Positions 31,951 through 43,488 of a DNA stretch of 64,000 bases are shown here, piece by piece; positions within the stretch are counted from its first letter, which is position 1; each line of letters begins with the position of its first letter. Made by a program: the position numbers and the translations under genes. Location: NCBI GenBank assembly GCA_963966185.1, contig CAWZYM010000242.1, positions 109,501 to 173,500 on the forward strand. The letters run 5' to 3'. The notes beneath the pieces were generated by a model that saw nothing but the letters and a program-made list of their open reading frames with translations, was not told where the DNA came from and searched no databases. The stretch comes from Rhabditoides inermis (lineage: Eukaryota; Nematoda; Chromadorea; Rhabditida; Rhabditidae).

Positions 31951-32088
31951 ACGCGGTTTCATAGACGAGTATGACAGGATTCACTCCGGGTCACAGCGGC
32001 TGGATGGGTTGCAATTTTGCATCGAACACTACTTTTTGCGTAACGCCACTCACTGCGGTTTCTCTCATATCTGCCACAGCAAGACTGT

Positions 32089-32160
32089 GACCTCATGGCG
32101 CAATGGTAGCGCGTTCGACTCCAGATCGAAAGGTTGGGCGTTCGATCCGCTCTGGGGTCA
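32089..32160 (+). tRNA. tRNA-Trp(CCA)
   Basis: Unit R17. Upstream CTCACTGCGG spacer variant, shared with R30. Confidence 0.93.

Positions 32161-32256
32161 AAAGTTTTGCCGACACCGGATGAAATCGATTGATTCAATC
32201 ATCCAGAACTGACAAATAGATTTCAATTGTGTCGCGAAAATATCAATATTGGTTCC

Positions 32257-32330
32257 GCCGCCATAGTTCAGTCGGTTAGAGCGTGGGTAAATTAGGTCCA
32301 AGGTTGCAGGTTCGACCCCTACTGGTGGCA
32257..32330 (+). tRNA. Ile-like tRNA-like gene
   Basis: Unit R17. Confidence 0.6.

Positions 32331-32466
32331 AATATTTTGTATTTTATGTATCATTATTATTTTTCAGCTGCTCGATAGACGCCAATGAAAGCGCAGCTGT
32401 AGTTCTCCCGGGCCGTATGAACACTCACGTAGGCAAGTGTCTCATCAAGTGAGAGCGACTCTTACA

Positions 32467-32538
32467 GGTCCCGTGGTGTAGCGGTTAGCACTCAGGACTC
32501 TGAATCCTGCGACGGGAGTTCAAATCTCCCCGGGACCT
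32467..32538 (+). tRNA. tRNA-Gln(CTG)
   Basis: Unit R17. Confidence 0.93.

Positions 32539-32769
32539 GCTGTTTTGCCGTACGTGAATAACGCTATATTGCACGTTTTGTCGTTTTTTAACGTATCATT
32601 CTTCTTTACTCTTGCGCAAACCGTGCACATTTGAAATATGCAACTGAGATAACACTGTGATTGGCATACTTAGCAGCAGTTGCATGAAAATATCACGTTT
32701 CAATACGTTTACAAGATGATGAGCATACATTGCGTGTTATGTCATTACAATTAATCAAAACAAAACTTT

Positions 32770-32842
32770 CGACCCTGGCAGGACTCGAACCTGCAATCTT
32801 CGGTTTAGGAGACCGACGCCTTATCCATTAGGCCACAGGGCC
32770..32842 (-). tRNA. tRNA-Arg(CCT)
   Basis: Unit R18. Confidence 0.93.

Positions 32843-32980
32843 ACGCGGTTTCACAGACGAGTATGACAAAATTCACTCCGGGACACAGCGGCTGGATAGG
32901 TTGCAATTTTGCATCGAACACTACTTTTTGCGTAACGCCACTCACCGCGGTTTCTCTCATATCTGCCACAGCAAGACTGT

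Positions 32981-33052
32981 GACCTCATGGCGCAATGGTA
33001 GCGCGTTCGACTCCAGATCGAAAGGTTGGGCGTTCGATCCGCTCTGGGGTCA
32981..33052 (+). tRNA. tRNA-Trp(CCA)
   Basis: Unit R18. Confidence 0.93.

Positions 33053-33148
33053 AAAGTTTTGCCGAAACCGGATGAAAAAGATTGATTCAATCATCCAGAA
33101 CTGACAAACAGATTTCCATTGTGTCGCGAAAGTATCAATATTGGTTCC

Positions 33149-33222
33149 GCCGCCATAGTTCAGTCGGTTAGAGCGTGGGTAAATTAGGTCCAAGGTTGCA
33201 GGTTCGACCCCTACTGGTGGCA
33149..33222 (+). tRNA. Ile-like tRNA-like gene
   Basis: Unit R18. Confidence 0.6.

Positions 33223-33358
33223 AATATTTTGTATTTTATGTATCATTCTTATTTTTCAGCTGCTCGATAGACGCCAATGAAAGCGCAGCTGTAGTTCTCC
33301 CAGGCCGTATGAACACTCACGTAGGCAAGTGTCTCATCAATTGAGAACGACTCTTACA

Positions 33359-33430
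33359 GGTCCCGTGGTGTAGCGGTTAGCACTCAGGACTCTGAATCCT
33401 GCGACGGGAGTTCAAATCTCCCCGGGACCT
33359..33430 (+). tRNA. tRNA-Gln(CTG)
   Basis: Unit R18. Confidence 0.93.

Positions 33431-33661
33431 GCTGTTTTGCCGTACGTGAATAACGCTATATTGCACGTTTTGTCGTTTTTTAACGTATCATTCTTCTTTA
33501 CTCATGCGCAAACCGTGCACATTTGAAATATGCAACTGAGATAACACTGTGATGGGCATACTTAGCAGCAGTTGCATGAAAATATCACGTTTCAATACGT
33601 TTACAAGATGATGAGCATACATTGCGTGTTATGTCATTACAATTAATCAAAACAAAACTTT

Positions 33662-33734
33662 CGACCCTGGCAGGACTCGAACCTGCAATCTTCGGTTTAG
33701 GAGACCGACGCCTTATCCATTAGGCCACAGGGCC
33662..33734 (-). tRNA. tRNA-Arg(CCT)
   Basis: Unit R19. Confidence 0.93.

Positions 33735-33872
33735 ACGCGGTTTCATAGACGAGTATGACAAGATTCACTCCGGGTCACAGCGGCTGGATGGGTTGCAATT
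33801 TTGCATCGAACACTACTTTTTGCGTAACGCCACTCACCGCGGTTTCTCTCATATCTGCCACAGCAAGACTGT

Positions 33873-33944
33873 GATCTCATGGCGCAATGGTAGCGCGTTC
33901 GACTCCAGATCGAAAGGTTGGGCGTTCGATCCGCTCTGGGGTCA
33873..33944 (+). tRNA. tRNA-Trp(CCA)
   Basis: Unit R19. The acceptor is GATCTCA, giving a U-G pair; shared with R34. Confidence 0.9.

Positions 33945-34040
33945 AAAGTTTTGCCGACACCGGATGAAATCGATTGATTCAAGCATCCAGAACTGACAAA
34001 CAGATTTCCATTGTGTCGCGAAAGTATCAATATTGGTTCC

Positions 34041-34114
34041 GCCGCCATAGTTCAGTCGGTTAGAGCGTGGGTAAATTAGGTCCAAGGTTGCAGTTTCGAC
34101 CCCTACTGGTGGCA
34041..34114 (+). tRNA. Ile-like tRNA-like gene, B box damaged
   Basis: Unit R19. GGTTCGA has become GTTTCGA; shared with R34, R36 and R38-R43. 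Confidence 0.45.

Positions 34115-34250
34115 AATGTTTTGTATTTTATGTATCATTCTTATTTTTCAGCTGCTCGATAGACGCCTATGAAAGCGCAGCTGTAGTTCTCCCGGGCCGT
34201 ATGAACACTCACGTAGGCAAGTGTCTCATCAAGTGAGAGCGACTCTTACA

Positions 34251-34322
34251 GGTCCCGTGGTGTAGCGGTTAGCACTCAGGACTCTGAATCCTGCGACGGG
34301 AGTTCAAATCTCCCCGGGACCT
34251..34322 (+). tRNA. tRNA-Gln(CTG)
   Basis: Unit R19. Confidence 0.93.

Positions 34323-34553
34323 GCTGTTTTGCCGTACGTGAATAACGCTATATTGCACGTTTTGTCGTTTTTTAACGTATCATTCTTCTTTACTCTTGCG
34401 CAAACCGTGCACATTTGAAATATGCAACTGAGATAACACTGTGATTGGCATACTTAGCAGCAGTTGCATGAAAATATCACGTTTCAATACGTTTACAAGA
34501 TGATGAGCATACATTGCGTGTTATGTCATTACAATTAATCAAAACAAAACTTT

Positions 34554-34626
34554 CGACCCTGGCAGGACTCGAACCTGCAATCTTCGGTTTAGGAGACCGA
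34601 CGCCTTATCCATTAGGCCACAGGGCC
34554..34626 (-). tRNA. tRNA-Arg(CCT)
   Basis: Unit R20. Confidence 0.93.

Positions 34627-34764
34627 ACGCGGTTTCACAGACGAGTATGACAAAATTCACTCCGGGACACAGCGGCTGGATAGGTTGCAATTTTGCATCG
34701 AACACTACTTTTTGCGTAACGCCACTCACCGCGGTTTCTCTCATATCTGCCACAGCAAGACTGT

Positions 34765-34836
34765 GACCTCATGGCGCAATGGTAGCGCGTTCGACTCCAG
34801 ATCGAAAGGTTGGGCGTTCGATCCGCTCTGGGGTCA
34765..34836 (+). tRNA. tRNA-Trp(CCA)
   Basis: Unit R20. Confidence 0.93.

Positions 34837-34932
34837 AAAGTTTTGCCGAAACCGGATGAAAAAGATTGATTCAATCATCCAGAACTGACAAACAGATTTC
34901 CATTGTGTCGCGAAAGTATCAATATTGGTTCC

Positions 34933-35006
34933 GCCGCCATAGTTCAGTCGGTTAGAGCGTGGGTAAATTAGGTCCAAGGTTGCAGGTTCGACCCCTACTG
35001 GTGGCA
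34933..35006 (+). tRNA. Ile-like tRNA-like gene
   Basis: Unit R20. Confidence 0.6.

Positions 35007-35142
35007 AATATTTTGTATTTTATGTATCATTCTTATTTTTCAGCTGCTCGATAGACGCCAATGAAAGCGCAGCTGTAGTTCTCCCAGGCCGTATGAACAC
35101 TCACGTAGGCAAGTGTCTCATCAATTGAGAACGACTCTTACA

Positions 35143-35214
35143 GGTCCCGTGGTGTAGCGGTTAGCACTCAGGACTCTGAATCCTGCGACGGGAGTTCAAA
35201 TCTCCCCGGGACCT
35143..35214 (+). tRNA. tRNA-Gln(CTG)
   Basis: Unit R20. Confidence 0.93.

Positions 35215-35445
35215 GCTGTTTTGCCGTACGTGAATAACGCTATATTGCACGTTTTGTCGTTTTTTAACGTATCATTCTTCTTTACTCATGCGCAAACCGT
35301 GCACATTTGAAATATGCAACTGAGATAACACTGTGATTGGCATACTTAGCAGCAGTTGCATGAAAATATCACGTTTCAATACGTTTACAAGATGATGAGC
35401 ATACATTGCGTGTTATGTCATTACAATTAATCAAAACAAAACTTT

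Positions 35446-35518
35446 CGACCCTGGCAGGACTCGAACCTGCAATCTTCGGTTTAGGAGACCGACGCCTTAT
35501 CCATTAGGCCACAGGGCC
35446..35518 (-). tRNA. tRNA-Arg(CCT)
   Basis: Unit R21. Confidence 0.93.

Positions 35519-35656
35519 ACGCGGTTTCATAGACGAGTATGACAAAATTCACTCCGGGACACAGCGGCTGGATAGGTTGCAATTTTGCATCGAACACTAC
35601 TTTTTGCGTAACGCCACTCACCGCGGTTTCTCTCATATCTGCCACAGCAAGACTGT

Positions 35657-35728
35657 GACCTCATGGCGCAATGGTAGCGCGTTCGACTCCAGATCGAAAG
35701 TTTGGGCGTTCGATCCGCTCTGGGGTCA
35657..35728 (+). tRNA. tRNA-Trp(CCA)
   Basis: Unit R21. AGTTT variable loop. Confidence 0.92.

Positions 35729-35824
35729 AAAGTTTTGCCGACACCGGATTAAATAGATTGATTCAATCATCCAGAACTGACAAATAGATTTCAATTGTGT
35801 CGCGAAAGTATCAATATTGGTTCC

Positions 35825-35898
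35825 GCCGCCATAGTTCAGTCGGTTAGAGCGTGGGTAAATTAGGTCCAAGGTTGCAGGTTCGACCCCTACTGGTGGCA
35825..35898 (+). tRNA. Ile-like tRNA-like gene
   Basis: Unit R21. Confidence 0.6.

Positions 35899-36034
35899 AA
35901 TATTTTGTATTTTATGTATCATTCTTATTTTTCAGCTGCTCGATAGACGCCAATGAAAGCGCAGCTGTAGTTCTCCCGCGCCGTATAAACACTCACGTAG
36001 GCAAGTGTCTCATCAAGTGAGAGCGACTCTTACA

Positions 36035-36106
36035 GGTCCCGTGGTGTAGCGGTTAGCACTCAGGACTCTGAATCCTGCGACGGGAGTTCAAATCTCCCCG
36101 GGACCT
36035..36106 (+). tRNA. tRNA-Gln(CTG)
   Basis: Unit R21. Confidence 0.93.

Positions 36107-36337
36107 GCTGTTTTGCCGTACGTGAATAACGCTATATTGCACGTTTTGTCGTTTTTTAACGTATCATTCTTCTTTACTCATGCGCAAATCGTGCACATTT
36201 GAAATATGCAACAGAGATAACACTGTGATTGGCATACTTAGCAGCAGTTGCATGAAAATATCACGTTTCAATACGTTTACAAGATGATGAGCATACAGTG
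36301 TGTGTTATGTCATTACAATTAATCAAAACAAAACTTT

Positions 36338-36425
36338 CGACCCTGGCAGGACTCGAACCTGCAATCTTTTTAGTTTAGGAGACAAGTTTAGGAGACCGAC
36401 GCCTTATCCATTAGGCCACAGGGCC
36338..36425 (-). pseudogene. tRNA-Arg(CCT) with duplicated anticodon loop
   Basis: Unit R22. The same 15-bp insertion as R9, marking the start of the second higher-order copy. Confidence 0.75.

Positions 36426-36563
36426 ACGCGCTTTCATAGACGAGTATGACAAGATTCACTCCGGGTCACAGCGGCTGGATGGGTTGCAATTTTGCATCGA
36501 ACACTACTTTTTGCGTAACGCCACTCACCGCGGTTTCTCTCATATCCGCCACAGCAAGACTGT

Positions 36564-36635
36564 GACCTCATGGCGCAATGGTAGCGCGTTCGACTCCAGA
36601 TCGAAAGGTTGGGCGTTCGATCAGCTCTGGGGTCA
36564..36635 (+). tRNA. tRNA-Trp(CCA)
   Basis: Unit R22. 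The T stem has AGCTC, losing one pair next to the loop. Confidence 0.85.

Positions 36636-36731
36636 AAAGTTTTGCCGACACCGGATTAAATAGATTGATTCAATCATCCAGAACTGACAAACAGATTTCA
36701 ATTGTGTCGCGAAAGTATCAATATTGGTTCC

Positions 36732-36805
36732 GCCGCCATAGTTCAGTCGGTTAAAGCGTGGGTAAATTAGGTCCAAGGTTGCAGGTTCGACCCCTACTGG
36801 TGGCA
36732..36805 (+). tRNA. Ile-like tRNA-like gene
   Basis: Unit R22. AAGC D stem. Confidence 0.5.

Positions 36806-36941
36806 AATATTTTGTATTTTATGTATCATTTTTATTCTTCAGCTGCTCGATAGACGCCAATGAAAGCGCAGCTGTAGTACTCCCGCGCCGTATGAACACT
36901 CACGTAGGCAAGTGTCTCATCAAGTGAGAGCGACTCTTACA

Positions 36942-37013
36942 GGTCCCGTGGTGTAGCGGTTAGCACTCAGGACTCTGAATCCTGCGACGGGAGTTCAAAT
37001 CTCCCCGGGACCT
36942..37013 (+). 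tRNA. tRNA-Gln(CTG)
   Basis: Unit R22. Confidence 0.93.

Positions 37014-37244
37014 GCTGTTTTGCCGTACGTGAATAACGCTATATTGCACGTTTTGTCGTTTTTTAACGTATCATTCTTCTTTACTCATGCGCAAACCGTG
37101 CACATTTGAAATATGCAACAGAGATAACACTGTGATTGGCATACTTAGCAGCAGTTGCATGAAAATATCACGTTTCAATACGTTTACAAGATGATGAGCA
37201 TACATTGCGTGTTATGTCATTACAATTAATCAAAACAAAACTTT

Positions 37245-37317
37245 CGACCCTGGCAGGACTCGAACCTGCAATCTTCGGTTTAGGAGACCGACGCCTTATC
37301 CATTAGGCCACAGGGCC
37245..37317 (-). tRNA. tRNA-Arg(CCT)
   Basis: Unit R23. Confidence 0.93.

Positions 37318-37455
37318 ACGCGGTTTCATAGACGAGTATGACAGGATTCACTCCGGGTCACAGCGGCTGGATGGGTTGCAATTTTGCATCGAACACTACT
37401 TTTTGCGTAACGCCACTCACCGCGGTTTCTCTCATATCTGCCACAGCAAGACTGT

Positions 37456-37527
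37456 GACCTCATGGCGCAATGGTAGCGCGTTCGACTCCAGATCGAAAGG
37501 TTGGGCGTTCTATCCGCTCTGGGGTCA
37456..37527 (+). tRNA. tRNA-Trp(CCA), T loop mutated
   Basis: Unit R23. TTCTATC, as R10. Confidence 0.75.

Positions 37528-37623
37528 AAAGTTTTGCCGATACCGGATGAAATCGATTGATTCAATCATCCAGAACTGACAAATAGATTTCAATTGTGTC
37601 GCGAAAGTATCAATATTGGTTCC

Positions 37624-37697
37624 GCCGCCATAGTTCAGTCGGTTAGAGCGTGGGTAAATTAGGTCCAAGGTTGCAGGTTCGACCCCTACTGGTGGCA
37624..37697 (+). tRNA. Ile-like tRNA-like gene
   Basis: Unit R23. Confidence 0.6.

Positions 37698-37833
37698 AAT
37701 ATTTTGTATTTTATGTATCATTATTATTTTTCAGCTGCTCGATAGACGCCAATGAAAGCGCAGCTGTAGTTCTCCCGGGCCGTATGAACACTCACGTAGG
37801 CAAGTGTCTCATCAAGTGAGAGCGACTCTTACA

Positions 37834-37905
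37834 GGTCCCGTGGTGTAGCGGTTAGCACTCAGGACTCTGAATCCTTCGACGGGAGTTCAAATCTCCCCGG
37901 GACCT
37834..37905 (+). tRNA. tRNA-Gln(CTG), stem mispair
   Basis: Unit R23. TCCTT, as R10. Confidence 0.85.

Positions 37906-38136
37906 GCTGTTTTGCCGTACGTGAATAACGCTATATTGCACGTTTTGTCGTTTTTTAACGTATCATTCTTCTTTACTCATGCGCAAACCGTGCACATTTG
38001 AAATATGCAACTGAGATAACACTGTGATTGGCATACTTAGCAGCAGTTGCATGAAAATATCACGTTTCAATACGTTTACAAGATGATGAGCATACATTGC
38101 GTGTTATGTCATTACAATTAATCAAAACAAAACTTT

Positions 38137-38209
38137 CGACCCTGGCAGGACTCGAACCTGCAATCTTCGGTTTAGGAGACCGACGCCTTGTCCATTAGGC
38201 CACAGGGCC
38137..38209 (-). tRNA. tRNA-Arg(CCT)
   Basis: Unit R24. GGACAAGG D loop, as R11. Confidence 0.9.

Positions 38210-38347
38210 ACGCGGTTTCATAGACGAGTATGACAAAATTCACTCCGGGACACAGCGGCTGGATAGGTTGCAATTTTGCATCGAACACTACTTTTTGCGT
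38301 AACGCCACTCACCGCGGTTTCCCTCATATCTGCCACAGCAAGACTGT

Positions 38348-38419
38348 GACCTCATGGCGCAATGGTAGCGCGTTCGACTCCAGATCGAAAGTTTGGGCGT
38401 TCGATCCGCTCTGGGGTCA
38348..38419 (+). tRNA. tRNA-Trp(CCA)
   Basis: Unit R24. AGTTT variable loop. Confidence 0.92.

Positions 38420-38515
38420 AAAGTTTTGCCGACACCGGATTAAATAGATTGATTCAATCATCCAGAACTGACAAATAGATTTCAATTGTGTCGCGAAAGT
38501 ATCAATATTGGTTCC

Positions 38516-38589
38516 GCCGCCATAGTTCAGTCGGTTAGAGCGTGGGTAAATTAGGTCCAAGGTTGCAGGTTCGACCCCTACTGGTGGCA
38516..38589 (+). tRNA. Ile-like tRNA-like gene
   Basis: Unit R24. The R11/R12 crossover lies just downstream (about 38600-38662). Confidence 0.6.

Positions 38590-38725
38590 AATATTTTGTA
38601 TTTTATGTATCATTCTTATTTTTCAGCTGCTCGATAGACGCCAATGAAAGCGCAGCTGTAGTACTCCCGCGCCGTATGAACACTCACGTAGGCAAGTGTC
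38701 TCATCAAGTGAGAGCGACTCTTACA

Positions 38726-38797
38726 GGTCCCGTGGTGTAGCGGTTAGCACTCAGGACTCTGAATCCTGCGACGGGAGTTCAAATCTCCCCGGGACCT
38726..38797 (+). tRNA. tRNA-Gln(CTG)
   Basis: Unit R24. Confidence 0.93.

Positions 38798-39028
38798 GCT
38801 GTTTTGCCGTACGTGAATAACGCTATATTGCACGTTTTGTCGTTTTTTAACGTATCATTCTTCTTTACTCATGCGCAAACCGTGCACATTTGAAATATGC
38901 AACAGAGATAACACTGTGATTGGCATACTTAGCAGCAGTTGCATGAAAATATCACGTTTCAATACGTTTACAAGATGATGAGCATACATTGCGTGTTATG
39001 TCATTACAATTAATCAAAACAAAACTTT

Positions 39029-39101
39029 CGACCCTGGCAGGACTCGAACCTGCAATCTTCGGTTTAGGAGACCGACGCCTTATCCATTAGGCCACAGGGC
39101 C
39029..39101 (-). tRNA. tRNA-Arg(CCT)
   Basis: Unit R25. Confidence 0.93.

Positions 39102-39239
39102 ACGCGGTTTCATAGACGAGTATGACAGGATTCACTCCGGGTCACAGCGGCTGGATGGGTTGCAATTTTGCATCGAACACTACTTTTTGCGTAACGCCAC
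39201 TCACCGCGGTTTCTCTCATATCTGCCACAGCAAGACTGT

Positions 39240-39311
39240 GACCTCATGGCGCAATGGTAGCGCGTTCGACTCCAGATCGAAAGGTTGGGCGTTCGATCCG
39301 CTCTGGGGTCA
39240..39311 (+). tRNA. tRNA-Trp(CCA)
   Basis: Unit R25. Confidence 0.93.

Positions 39312-39407
39312 AAAGTTTTGCCGACACCGGATGAAATCGATTGATTCAATCATCCAGAACTGACAAATAGATTTCAATTGTGTCGCGAAAGTATCAATAT
39401 TGGTTCC

Positions 39408-39481
39408 GCCGCCATAGTTCAGTCGGTTAGAGCGTGGGTAAATTAGGTCCAAGGTTGCAGGTTCGACCCCTACTGGTGGCA
39408..39481 (+). tRNA. Ile-like tRNA-like gene
   Basis: Unit R25. Confidence 0.6.

Positions 39482-39617
39482 AATATTTTGTATTTTATGT
39501 ATCATTATTATTTTTCAGCTGCTCGATAGACGCCAATGAAAGCGCAGCTGTAGTTCTCCCGGGCCGTATGAACACTCACGTAGGCAAGTGTCTCATCAAG
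39601 TGAGAGCGACTCTTACA

Positions 39618-39689
39618 GGTCCCGTGGTGTAGCGGTTAGCACTCAGGACTCTGAATCCTGCGACGGGAGTTCAAATCTCCCCGGGACCT
39618..39689 (+). tRNA. tRNA-Gln(CTG)
   Basis: Unit R25. Confidence 0.93.

Positions 39690-39920
39690 GCTGTTTTGCC
39701 GTACGTGAATAACGCTATATTGCACGTTTTGTCGTTTTTTAACGTATCATTCTTCTTTACTCTTGCGCAAACCGTGCACATTTGAAATATGCAACTGAGA
39801 TAACACTGTGATTGGCATACTTAGCAGCAGTTGCATGAAAATATCACGTTTCAATACGTTTACAAGATGATGAGCATACATTGCGTGTTATGTCATTACA
39901 ATTAATCAAAACAAAACTTT

Positions 39921-39993
39921 CGACCCTGGCAGGACTCGAACCTGCAATCTTCGGTTTAGGAGACCGACGCCTTATCCATTAGGCCACAGGGCC
39921..39993 (-). tRNA. tRNA-Arg(CCT)
   Basis: Unit R26. Confidence 0.93.

Positions 39994-40131
39994 ACGCGGT
40001 TTCACAGACGAGTATGACAAAATTCACTCCGGGACACAGCGGCTGGATAGGTTGCAATTTTGCATCGAACACTACTTTTTGCGTAACGCCACTCACCGCG
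40101 GTTTCTCTCATATCTGCCACAGCAAGACTGT

Positions 40132-40203
40132 GACCTCATGGCGCAATGGTAGCGCGTTCGACTCCAGATCGAAAGGTTGGGCGTTCGATCCGCTCTGGGG
40201 TCA
40132..40203 (+). tRNA. tRNA-Trp(CCA)
   Basis: Unit R26. Confidence 0.93.

Positions 40204-40299
40204 AAAGTTTTGCCGAAACCGGATGAAAAAGATTGATTCAATCATCCAGAACTGACAAACAGATTTCCATTGTGTCGCGAAAGTATCAATATTGGTTCC

Positions 40300-40373
40300 G
40301 CCGCCATAGTTCAGTCGGTTAGAGCGTGGGTAAATTAGGTCCAAGGTTGCAGGTTCGACCCCTACTGGTGGCA
40300..40373 (+). tRNA. Ile-like tRNA-like gene
   Basis: Unit R26. Confidence 0.6.

Positions 40374-40509
40374 AATATTTTGTATTTTATGTATCATTCT
40401 TATTTTTCAGCTGCTCGATAGACGCCAATGAAAGCGCAGCTGTAGTTCTCCCAGGCCGTATGAACACTCACGTAGGCAAGTGTCTCATCAATTGAGAACG
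40501 ACTCTTACA

Positions 40510-40581
40510 GGTCCCGTGGTGTAGCGGTTAGCACTCAGGACTCTGAATCCTGCGACGGGAGTTCAAATCTCCCCGGGACCT
40510..40581 (+). tRNA. tRNA-Gln(CTG)
   Basis: Unit R26. Confidence 0.93.

Positions 40582-40812
40582 GCTGTTTTGCCGTACGTGA
40601 ATAACGCTATATTGCACGTTTTGTCGTTTTTTAACGTATCATTCTTCTTTACTCATGCGCAAACCGTACACATTTGAAATATGCAACTGAGATAACACTG
40701 TGATTGGCATACTTAGCAGCAGTTGCATGAAAATATCACGTTTCAATACGTTTACAAGATGATGAGCATACATTGCGTGTTATGTCATTACAATTAATCA
40801 AAACAAAACTTT

Positions 40813-40885
40813 CGACCCTGGCAGGACTCGAACCTGCAATCTTCGGTTTAGGAGACCGACGCCTTATCCATTAGGCCACAGGGCC
40813..40885 (-). tRNA. tRNA-Arg(CCT)
   Basis: Unit R27. Confidence 0.93.

Positions 40886-41023
40886 ACGCGGTTTCATAGA
40901 CGAGTATGACAAAATTCACTCCGGGACACAGCGGCTGGATAGGTTGCGATTTTGCATCGAACACTACTTTTTGCGTAACGCCACTCACCGCGGTTTCTCT
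41001 CATATCTGCCACAGCAAGACTGT

Positions 41024-41095
41024 GACCTCATGGCGCAATGGTAGCGCGTTCGACTCCAGATCGAAAGTTTGGGCGTTCGATCCGCTCTGGGGTCA
41024..41095 (+). tRNA. tRNA-Trp(CCA)
   Basis: Unit R27. AGTTT variable loop. Confidence 0.92.

Positions 41096-41191
41096 AAAGT
41101 TTTGCCGACACCGGATTAAATAGATTGATTCAATCATCCAGAACTGACAAATAGATTTCAATTGTGTCGCGAAAGTATCAATATTGGTTCC

Positions 41192-41265
41192 GCCGCCATA
41201 GTTCAGTCGGTTAGAGCGTGGGTAAATTAGGTCCAAGGTTGCAGGTTCGACCCCTACTGGTGGCA
41192..41265 (+). tRNA. Ile-like tRNA-like gene
   Basis: Unit R27. Confidence 0.6.

Positions 41266-41401
41266 AATATTTTGTATTTTATGTATCATTCTTATTTTTC
41301 AGCTGCTCGATAGACGCCAATGAAAGCGCAGCTGTAGTTCTCCCGCGCCGTATAAACACTCACGTAGGCAAGTGTCTCATCAAGTGAGAGCGACTCTTAC
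41401 A

Positions 41402-41473
41402 GGTCCCGTGGTGTAGCGGTTAGCACTCAGGACTCTGAATCCTGCGACGGGAGTTCAAATCTCCCCGGGACCT
41402..41473 (+). tRNA. tRNA-Gln(CTG)
   Basis: Unit R27. Confidence 0.93.

Positions 41474-41704
41474 GCTGTTTTGCCGTACGTGAATAACGCT
41501 ATATTGCACGTTTTGTCGTTTTTTAACGTATCATTCTTCTTTACTCATGCGCAAACCGTGCACATTTGAAATATGCAACTGAGATAACACTGTGATTGGC
41601 ATACTTAGCAGCAGTTGCATGAAAATATCACGTTTCAATACGTTTACAAGATGATGAGCATACAGTGTGTGTTATGTCATTACAATTAATCAAAACAAAA
41701 CTTT

Positions 41705-41777
41705 CGACCCTGGCAGGACTCGAACCTGCAATCTTCGGTTTAGGAGACCGACGCCTTATCCATTAGGCCACAGGGCC
41705..41777 (-). tRNA. tRNA-Arg(CCT)
   Basis: Unit R28. Confidence 0.93.

Positions 41778-41915
41778 ACGCGCTTTCATAGACGAGTATG
41801 ACAAAATTCACTCCGGGACACAGCGGCTGGATAGGTTGCGATTTTGCATCGAACACTACTTTTTGCGTAACGCCACTCACCGCGGTTTCTCTCATATCTG
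41901 CCACAGCAAGACTGT

Positions 41916-41987
41916 GACCTCATGGCGCAATGGTAGCGCGTTCGACTCCAGATCGAAAGTTTGGGCGTTCGATCCGCTCTGGGGTCA
41916..41987 (+). tRNA. tRNA-Trp(CCA)
   Basis: Unit R28. AGTTT variable loop. Confidence 0.92.

Positions 41988-42083
41988 AAAGTTTTGCCGA
42001 CACCGGATTAAATAGATTGATTCAATCATCCAGAACTGACAAATAGATTTCAATTGTGTCGCGAAAGTATCAATATTGGTTCC

Positions 42084-42157
42084 GCCGCCATAGTTCAGTC
42101 GGTTAGAGCGTGGGTAAATTAGGTCCAAGGTTGCAGGTTCGACCCCTACTGGTGGCA
42084..42157 (+). tRNA. Ile-like tRNA-like gene
   Basis: Unit R28. Confidence 0.6.

Positions 42158-42293
42158 AATATTTTGTATTTTATGTATCATTCTTATTTTTCAGCTGCTC
42201 GATAGACGCCAATGAAAGCGCAGCTGTAGTTCTCCCGCGCCGTATAAACACTCACGTAGGCAAGTGTCTCATCAAGTGAGAGCGACTCTTACA

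Positions 42294-42365
42294 GGTCCCG
42301 TGGTGTAGCGGTTAGCACTCAGGACTCTGAATCCTGCGACGGGAGTTCAAATCTCCCCGGGACCT
42294..42365 (+). tRNA. tRNA-Gln(CTG)
   Basis: Unit R28. Confidence 0.93.

Positions 42366-42596
42366 GCTGTTTTGCCGTACGTGAATAACGCTATATTGCA
42401 CGTTTTGTCGTTTTTTAACGTATCATTCTTCTTTACTCATGCGCAAACCGTGCACATTTGAAATATGCAACTGAGATAACACTGTGATTGGCATACTTAG
42501 CAGCAGTTGCATGAAAATATCACGTTTCAATACGTTTACAAGATGATGAGCATACAGTGTGTGTTATGTCATTACAATTAATCAAAACAAAACTTT

Positions 42597-42669
42597 CGAC
42601 CCTGGCAGGACTCGAACCTGCAATCTTCGGTTTAGGAGACCGACGCCTTATCCATTAGGCCACAGGGCC
42597..42669 (-). tRNA. tRNA-Arg(CCT)
   Basis: Unit R29. Confidence 0.93.

Positions 42670-42807
42670 ACGCGCTTTCATAGACGAGTATGACAAAATT
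42701 CACTCCGGGACACAGCGGCTGGATAGGTTGCGATTTTGCATCGAACACTACTTTTTGCGTAACGCCACTCACCGCGGTTTCTCTCATATCTGCCACAGCA
42801 AGACTGT

Positions 42808-42879
42808 GACCTCATGGCGCAATGGTAGCGCGTTCGACTCCAGATCGAAAGTTTGGGCGTTCGATCCGCTCTGGGGTCA
42808..42879 (+). tRNA. tRNA-Trp(CCA)
   Basis: Unit R29. AGTTT variable loop. Confidence 0.92.

Positions 42880-42975
42880 AAAGTTTTGCCGACACCGGAT
42901 TAAATAGATTGATTCAATCATCCAGAACTGACAAATAGATTTCAATTGTGTCGCGAAAGTATCAATATTGGTTCC

Positions 42976-43049
42976 GCCGCCATAGTTCAGTCGGTTAGAG
43001 CGTGGGTAAATTAGGTCCAAGGTTGCAGGTTCGACCCCTACTGGTGGCA
42976..43049 (+). tRNA. Ile-like tRNA-like gene
   Basis: Unit R29. An R15/R16-type crossover lies in or just after this gene. Confidence 0.6.

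Positions 43050-43185
43050 AATATTTTGTATTTTATGTATCATTTTTATTCTTCAGCTGCTCGATAGACG
43101 CCAATGAAAGCGCAGCTGTAGTACTCCCGCGCCGTATGAACACTCACGTAGGCAAGTGTCTCATCAAGTGAGAGCGACTCTTACA

Positions 43186-43257
43186 GGTCCCGTGGTGTAG
43201 CGGTTAGCACTCAGGACTCTGAATCCTGCGACGGGAGTTCAAATCTCCCCGGGACCT
43186..43257 (+). tRNA. tRNA-Gln(CTG)
   Basis: Unit R29. Confidence 0.93.

Positions 43258-43488
43258 GCTGTTTTGCCGTACGTGAATAACGCTATATTGCACGTTTTGT
43301 CGTTTTTTAACGTATCATTCTTCTTTACTCATGCGCAAACCGTGCACATTTGAAATATGCAACAGAGATAACACTGTGATTGGCATACTTAGCAGCAGTT
43401 GCATGAAAATATCACGTTTCAATACGTTTACAAGATGATGAGCATACATTGCGTGTTATGTCATTACAATTAATCAAAACAAAACTTT

Larger units (their letters stand above)
24729..36337. repeat. higher-order repeat block, first copy (R9-R21)
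   Basis: Rare variants here recur in the same order from R22: the 15-bp insertion in the R9 Arg gene, the R10 Trp T-loop and Gln stem changes, the R11 Arg D-loop change, and the R17 spacer variants. Spacing is 11609-11611 bp for the markers R9/R22, R10/R23, R17/R30 and R18/R31. Confidence 0.8.
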